Below are positions 5,664 to 7,866 of a stretch of DNA of 7,866 nucleotides, piece after piece; positions within the stretch are counted from its first letter, which is position 1, and every line of letters begins with the position of its first letter. The DNA is from UBA9337 sp038331135 (GTDB lineage: Bacteria > Patescibacteriota > Minisyncoccia > Moranbacterales > UBA9337), in contig JBBQOS010000038.1 of NCBI GenBank assembly GCA_038331135.1, positions 1-7,866 on the forward strand, given 5' to 3'. Below the pieces are notes generated by a model. That model ran no database searches and was not told where the DNA came from. It worked only from the letters and a program-made list of their open reading frames with translations. The translations under genes were made by a program, and so were the position numbers.

Positions 5664-5697
5664 ATACATTTTATTCACGGCCGTGAATAAAATGTAT
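5664..5697. promoter_or_regulatory. Perfect 34-bp palindrome, probable autoregulatory operator
   Basis: Both 17-bp halves are exact inverted copies around CGG|CCG at 5680/5681; the half-site is CCGTGAATAAAATGTAT. It ends 7 bp before the ATG at 5657. On the minus strand its distal half contains TAAAAT at a 17-bp spacing from TACATT, so it could cover a weak promoter. The same ATACATTT-N5-ACGGCCGT-GAATAAAA layout recurs in the array at 4550-4977. On the plus strand a TTGACA (5698-5703) abuts it but has no good -10. The operator role is inferred from symmetry, position and the adjacent DNA-binding gene. Confidence 0.7.
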
Positions 5698-5898
5698 TTG
5701 ACATTACTGATATATTTACTTCATATATTTAAGCAAATGTTTTGTTCGCGCTATTATTATTGTTTTTTTATTTCTTTTTTTGAAGTAATCCCACTGTCGC
5801 AATTATAACACCATTGATAAAAATAATAAATTTATTGTAAATTGTAAAATGTAAATTAAAATTATTCATTTGGAATTTTTAATTTATAAATAGACGAT
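5698..5898. other. AT-rich intergenic stretch
   Basis: No supported gene. 5832-5880 is a direct repeat of the 6013-6075 region (TTGTAAATTGTAAAATG core and the following ATTTGG segment), so the stub at 5899-6006 is flanked by direct repeats. A minus-strand frame of 33 codons (5869-5768) has a hydrophobic C-terminus (FIIFINGVIIATVGLL) but begins in repeat sequence and is probably chance. Confidence 0.4.
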
Positions 5899-6006
5899 TT
5901 ATAGACGATTGTCAATCCCTCTTTTTTCATTTTTCTGCAAAAGTTTCCGCTTTTTTAAATCAGCTATTCTTTCTTCTAAATCAAAGTTATTTGGTAATTG
6001 TTTCAT
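5899..6006 (-). pseudogene. Four-helix-bundle gene stub (third copy)
   Basis: From the ATG at 6006 the frame reads MKQLPNNFDLEERIADL, the typical N-terminus of this family, then loses similarity and stops after 35 residues. A shifted frame nearby (AETFAEK) resembles the continuation of helix 1, so an indel in addition to truncation is likely. The rest of the bundle is absent. Direct repeats of about 50-60 bp flank it (5832-5880 and 6013-6075). Confidence 0.6.
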
Positions 6007-6267
6007 TGTAAATTCATTGTAAATTGTAAAATGTGAATTGTAAATTAAAACTGTTTATTTGGCATTTGTAATTTTCCCATCTTTTCCCTACTTTAAAAAC
6101 TTTATAAACTTTACAACCTTATAACTTTTCAAAATTTTTCAATCATTATTTTAATTCGAAATTATTGCCTACCGGCAGGCAGGGAATCGAAATTCAAAAT
6201 TCAAAATTCGAAATTAGGCTCCCACTTGTTTCATTGTAAATTGTAAAATGTGAATTGTAAATTAAAA
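6007..6267. repeat. Direct repeats and start-codon-only four-helix-bundle remnants
   Basis: A 36-bp sequence is repeated exactly at 6015-6050 and 6232-6267 (core TTGTAAATTGTAAAATGTG). On the minus strand, ATG-AAA-CAA (MKQVGA then stop) begins at 6234 beside the second copy, as MKQ begins the stub at 6006 beside the first. Another fragment, ATG-ATT-GAA-AAA (MIEKF then stop) near 6152-6155, matches the MIEKKEK start of the gene at 3956-4156. 6072-6124 resembles the upstream region of that gene. These look like leftovers of successive four-helix-bundle genes. Confidence 0.45.
6166..6181. repeat. GC-rich near-palindrome in AT-rich sequence
   Basis: TGCCTACCGGCAGGCA is an inverted repeat with one mismatched pair around CCGG. 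It lies between two AAATT-rich segments (AATTCGAAATT before, AATCGAAATTC after), as though inserted into them. It resembles REP-like GC-rich palindromes but is too short to classify. Confidence 0.5.
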
Positions 6268-6444
6268 TTCTCTATTGCCCAATCATTTCCATCCTTAGCA
6301 TCTCTAAATGAGTCCACAAATTGAATCCACCAATCTTATATAGGCATTGTTTTTATCCTTCTTTACACCTCTTATTTTTCTTATTTTAATATGCAAATCT
6401 TTTAAACTTTTCAATATTGAGATTTTGGGTTTTTTGGTTATTAT
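6268..6444 (-). pseudogene. C-terminal remnant of a DUF3800-like gene, frameshifted
   Basis: On the minus strand an open frame without a start codon reads KSLKDLHIKIRKIRGVKK, then NNAYIRLVDSICGLI, and stops at TAG (6306-6304). Removing one T from the preceding TTT run gives the continuation RDAKDGNDWAIENF. The block (I)RLxDxxxGLIRDA resembles the conserved C-terminal [Q/R]LAD...G motif of DUF3800 proteins, with V replacing the usual A before D. The N-terminal part is missing; the space to the ATPase gene at 6482 is only about 40 bp. Assignment is from memory of the family and is moderate. Confidence 0.4.
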
Positions 6445-6481
6445 TTATTAGTGCTAGTTTTGATGTTTTTTATTTATTTTT

Positions 6482-7630
6482 CTATAGAATAAATTTCAAA
6501 TAATTTTCCCTATCTACTCGCTGTGCTTGAGCGTTATAAACACTCAGAAATTCTTGTGAAGTTTTTACTTTCTTTTTTGAACTTAACTTAAATTCAAATG
6601 CTTCAAATTTTCCACTAGATTCTTCGATATAATCAACTTCCTGACCAGCATATGACCTCCAGAAATACATATTTACATACACATGGTTTGCACTATTACA
6701 TTTCACTCTTTCTGTTATGCAGAAATTTTCCCAGATAGCACCAGCATCATCGCGCATCGAAGTAACATTGTAATTTTGAATCAAACTATTACGAATACCC
6801 AAATCCCAAAAATATATTTTTACTTTTTTACTGATTGCTCGATATGCGTTTCGCGAAAGTGGCCTTAACTTAAAAATAACAAAAGATTTTTCGAGAATAT
6901 TGATATATTTTTCCACGGTTATACGACTTATGCCTAGCGTGGACGACAATGATTGCATCGAAACTTCTTGACCCAATTGCAGTGCCAGTAATTTCAACAG
7001 ATCTGCAATAATAGGAGCCTTTTTTAGTCCTTCAAATTTCAAAATGTCCTTATATAAATAATCCGATGCGATAGCGTTAAGTCTTTCCTTGGCTTTTTCT
7101 TCATCCCACAGTGAATAAACTTCAGGGTATGCACCAAAGCGTGTTATTTTTTCAAATTTAGATTCAAAGCCAATCAAACCAAGCTTTTCAGATTTAATAA
7201 TTTCAGCAGCTGAAAGCGGATACAAAATAAAAGACGAATGTCTTCCTGTGAGAGGTTCCGCAGCTTCATTGGCGAGATCAAAACTCGAAGATCCGGTTGC
7301 AATTATTTGCACTTCGGGAATTTCATCATGGATAATTTTAAGTATTTTTCCTATTTCCGGAATATTTTGAGCTTCATCCAGAATCACCAAATCATTATGA
7401 CCCAAAAATGATTTTAGACGCTCCGCTTCTTTTACTGAAAGTGCACCGCGAACCGAATCAAGTTCACAATTAAAATACACACCACTTTTCTCCAGTGTCT
7501 TACTTTCCTCAAGAATAGCTTTTGAAAGGGTTGTTTTACCAACTTGACGAGCACCATAGATTATAATTACCTTGCCCTGAAAAAGTCTTTCTGTGATAGC
7601 CAGCTTAATAGTTCTTTGATAAATAGTCAT
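6482..7630 (-). CDS. AAA+ ATPase with C-terminal DUF4143 nuclease-like domain (second copy)
   Basis: A 382-residue member of the ATPase/DUF4143 family, only distantly similar to the one at 643-2037. Seen in order: Walker A GARQVGKTT (26-34), Walker B DLVILDEAQ (80-88), TGSSS (112-116), EPLTGR (125-130), YPLS (137-140), a winged-helix segment EVSMQSLSSTLGISRITVEK (222-241), and the C-terminal PD-(D/E)XK-like core with E301, QEVDYI (330-335) and FEFKLS (345-350), so D333, E346 and K348 are present. Length and motifs are intact. The ATG at 7630 follows a near-consensus promoter with a leader of about 11 nt. The role is not known for the family; proposals include NTP-dependent nucleic-acid processing or a toxin-like accessory function. 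No terminator is obvious after the TAG. Confidence 0.92.
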   Translation of the reverse strand: MTIYQRTIKLAITERLFQGKVIIIYGARQVGKTTLSKAILEESKTLEKSGVYFNCELDSVRGALSVKEAERLKSFLGHNDLVILDEAQNIPEIGKILKIIHDEIPEVQIIATGSSSFDLANEAAEPLTGRHSSFILYPLSAAEIIKSEKLGLIGFESKFEKITRFGAYPEVYSLWDEEKAKERLNAIASDYLYKDILKFEGLKKAPIIADLLKLLALQLGQEVSMQSLSSTLGISRITVEKYINILEKSFVIFKLRPLSRNAYRAISKKVKIYFWDLGIRNSLIQNYNVTSMRDDAGAIWENFCITERVKCNSANHVYVNMYFWRSYAGQEVDYIEESSGKFEAFEFKLSSKKKVKTSQEFLSVYNAQAQRVDRENYLKFIL

Positions 7631-7647
7631 AAATTTATGTTTAGATT

Positions 7648-7677
7648 ATTATATCGAGATAATACCATAAATGTCAT
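7648..7677 (-). promoter_or_regulatory. Promoter of the 6482-7630 ATPase
   Basis: On the minus strand, ATGACA (7677-7672), an 18-bp spacer and a perfect TATAAT (7653-7648). The start is expected near 7641, giving about 11 nt before the ATG. It has the same hexamers and short leader as the promoter at 2785-2813. Confidence 0.65.
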
Positions 7678-7709
7678 AATAATGCAAGTTAAATTACATT
7701 ATTAATATA

Positions 7710-7735
7710 AAAAATGTAACTACAATTACATTTTT
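7710..7735. terminator. AT-rich 10-bp inverted-repeat terminator
   Basis: AAAAATGTAA (7710-7719) and TTACATTTTT (7726-7735) form a perfect stem around a 6-nt loop. On the minus strand the stem overlaps the stop codon of the gene entering from the right and its 3' arm ends in a T-run. It would isolate that gene from the ATPase promoter 33 bp downstream. Confidence 0.55.
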
Positions 7736-7866
7736 AAGCTTAATATAGCTAATCTTATATATTTATCGCTAATTGCACAATTTAATACATTCTCAATACT
7801 AGCCACTTGTATATGCGGTTGAACCGCCATATTTAAAGTTAAATCGCTATTTCCAATTTCCTCCTC
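7726..7866 (-). CDS. C-terminal end of an unidentified protein (5' end beyond window)
   Basis: The minus-strand frame is open from the right edge for 46 codons and ends at TAA (7728-7726). The tail includes NMAVQPHIQVASIENVLNC and ISDKYIRLAILSLKM, a plausible mixed soluble sequence. I do not recognise the family. Support for a real gene comes from the absence of stops over 46 codons in AT-rich DNA and from a terminator hairpin overlapping the stop. The inverted repeat GCGGTT-GA-ACCGC (7815-7827) lies inside this frame. Confidence 0.5.
   Translation of the reverse strand, partial: EEEIGNSDLTLNMAVQPHIQVASIENVLNCAISDKYIRLAILSLKM

Noticed and set aside
5698..5729. Divergent plus-strand promoter beside the palindrome (TTGACA at 5698)
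   Set aside because: No acceptable -10 lies at 16-18 bp and no plus-strand gene follows.
5768..5869. Minus-strand 33-codon frame with a hydrophobic C-terminus
   Set aside because: It starts inside the degenerate TTGTAAATTG repeat, has no ribosome site or promoter, and short hydrophobic frames are common in AT-rich DNA.

Overview
The window is AT-rich (very roughly 30% GC by eye), and every gene I can support lies on the minus strand. The gene set points to a Patescibacteria/CPR-type bacterium: a solitary PaaX/Cas2-like protein, several four-helix-bundle (S23/23S-IVS family) genes, DUF3800 proteins, AAA+/DUF4143 ATPases, many degenerate AT-rich repeats and few Shine-Dalgarno sequences. This assignment is an inference from family content; there is no rRNA or other marker gene here. 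Standard stop codons fit all frames.

Layout, left to right. 1-637: 5' part of a Wzt/TagH-type ABC ATPase for polysaccharide export. It is visibly more GC-rich than the rest and carries a palindromic element inserted in frame. 643-2037: an AAA+/DUF4143 ATPase ending 5 nt before it. 2108-2339: a broken copy of the ABC ATPase, with a frameshift and a 192-bp internal deletion. 2397-2768: an intact four-helix-bundle gene with a near-consensus promoter. 2953-3057: a perfect TTGACA-17-TATAAT promoter on the plus strand followed about 35 nt later by a strong terminator hairpin, which predicts a small RNA of about 70 nt. 3058-3861: a DUF3800 protein. 3956-4156: a truncated four-helix-bundle copy. 4441-4977: a G-poor repeat region holding five ACGGCCGT sites in 54/57-bp tandem units and a 92-bp duplication. 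5091-5657: a PaaX/Cas2-like protein preceded by a perfect 34-bp palindrome with the same ACGGCCGT core. 5698-6481: a graveyard of four-helix-bundle and DUF3800-like remnants among direct repeats. 6482-7630: a second AAA+/DUF4143 ATPase with a near-consensus promoter. 7726-7866: the 3' tail of an unidentified gene ending in an AT-rich terminator.

How the parts may work together. The strongest candidate for an undescribed system is the PaaX/Cas2-like protein plus its repeat array. The same rare GC-rich core lies in a perfect palindrome 7 bp upstream of its start codon and five more times downstream of its 3' end. This fits an autoregulated DNA-binding protein with a multi-site array rather than CRISPR. 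Around it, the region looks like a turnover hotspot beside a polysaccharide-export locus, where four-helix-bundle, DUF3800 and AAA+/DUF4143 genes come and go and leave start-codon stubs, frameshifted tails and repeated upstream sequences. No transposase, integrase, reverse transcriptase, cas1, tRNA or rRNA gene is visible.
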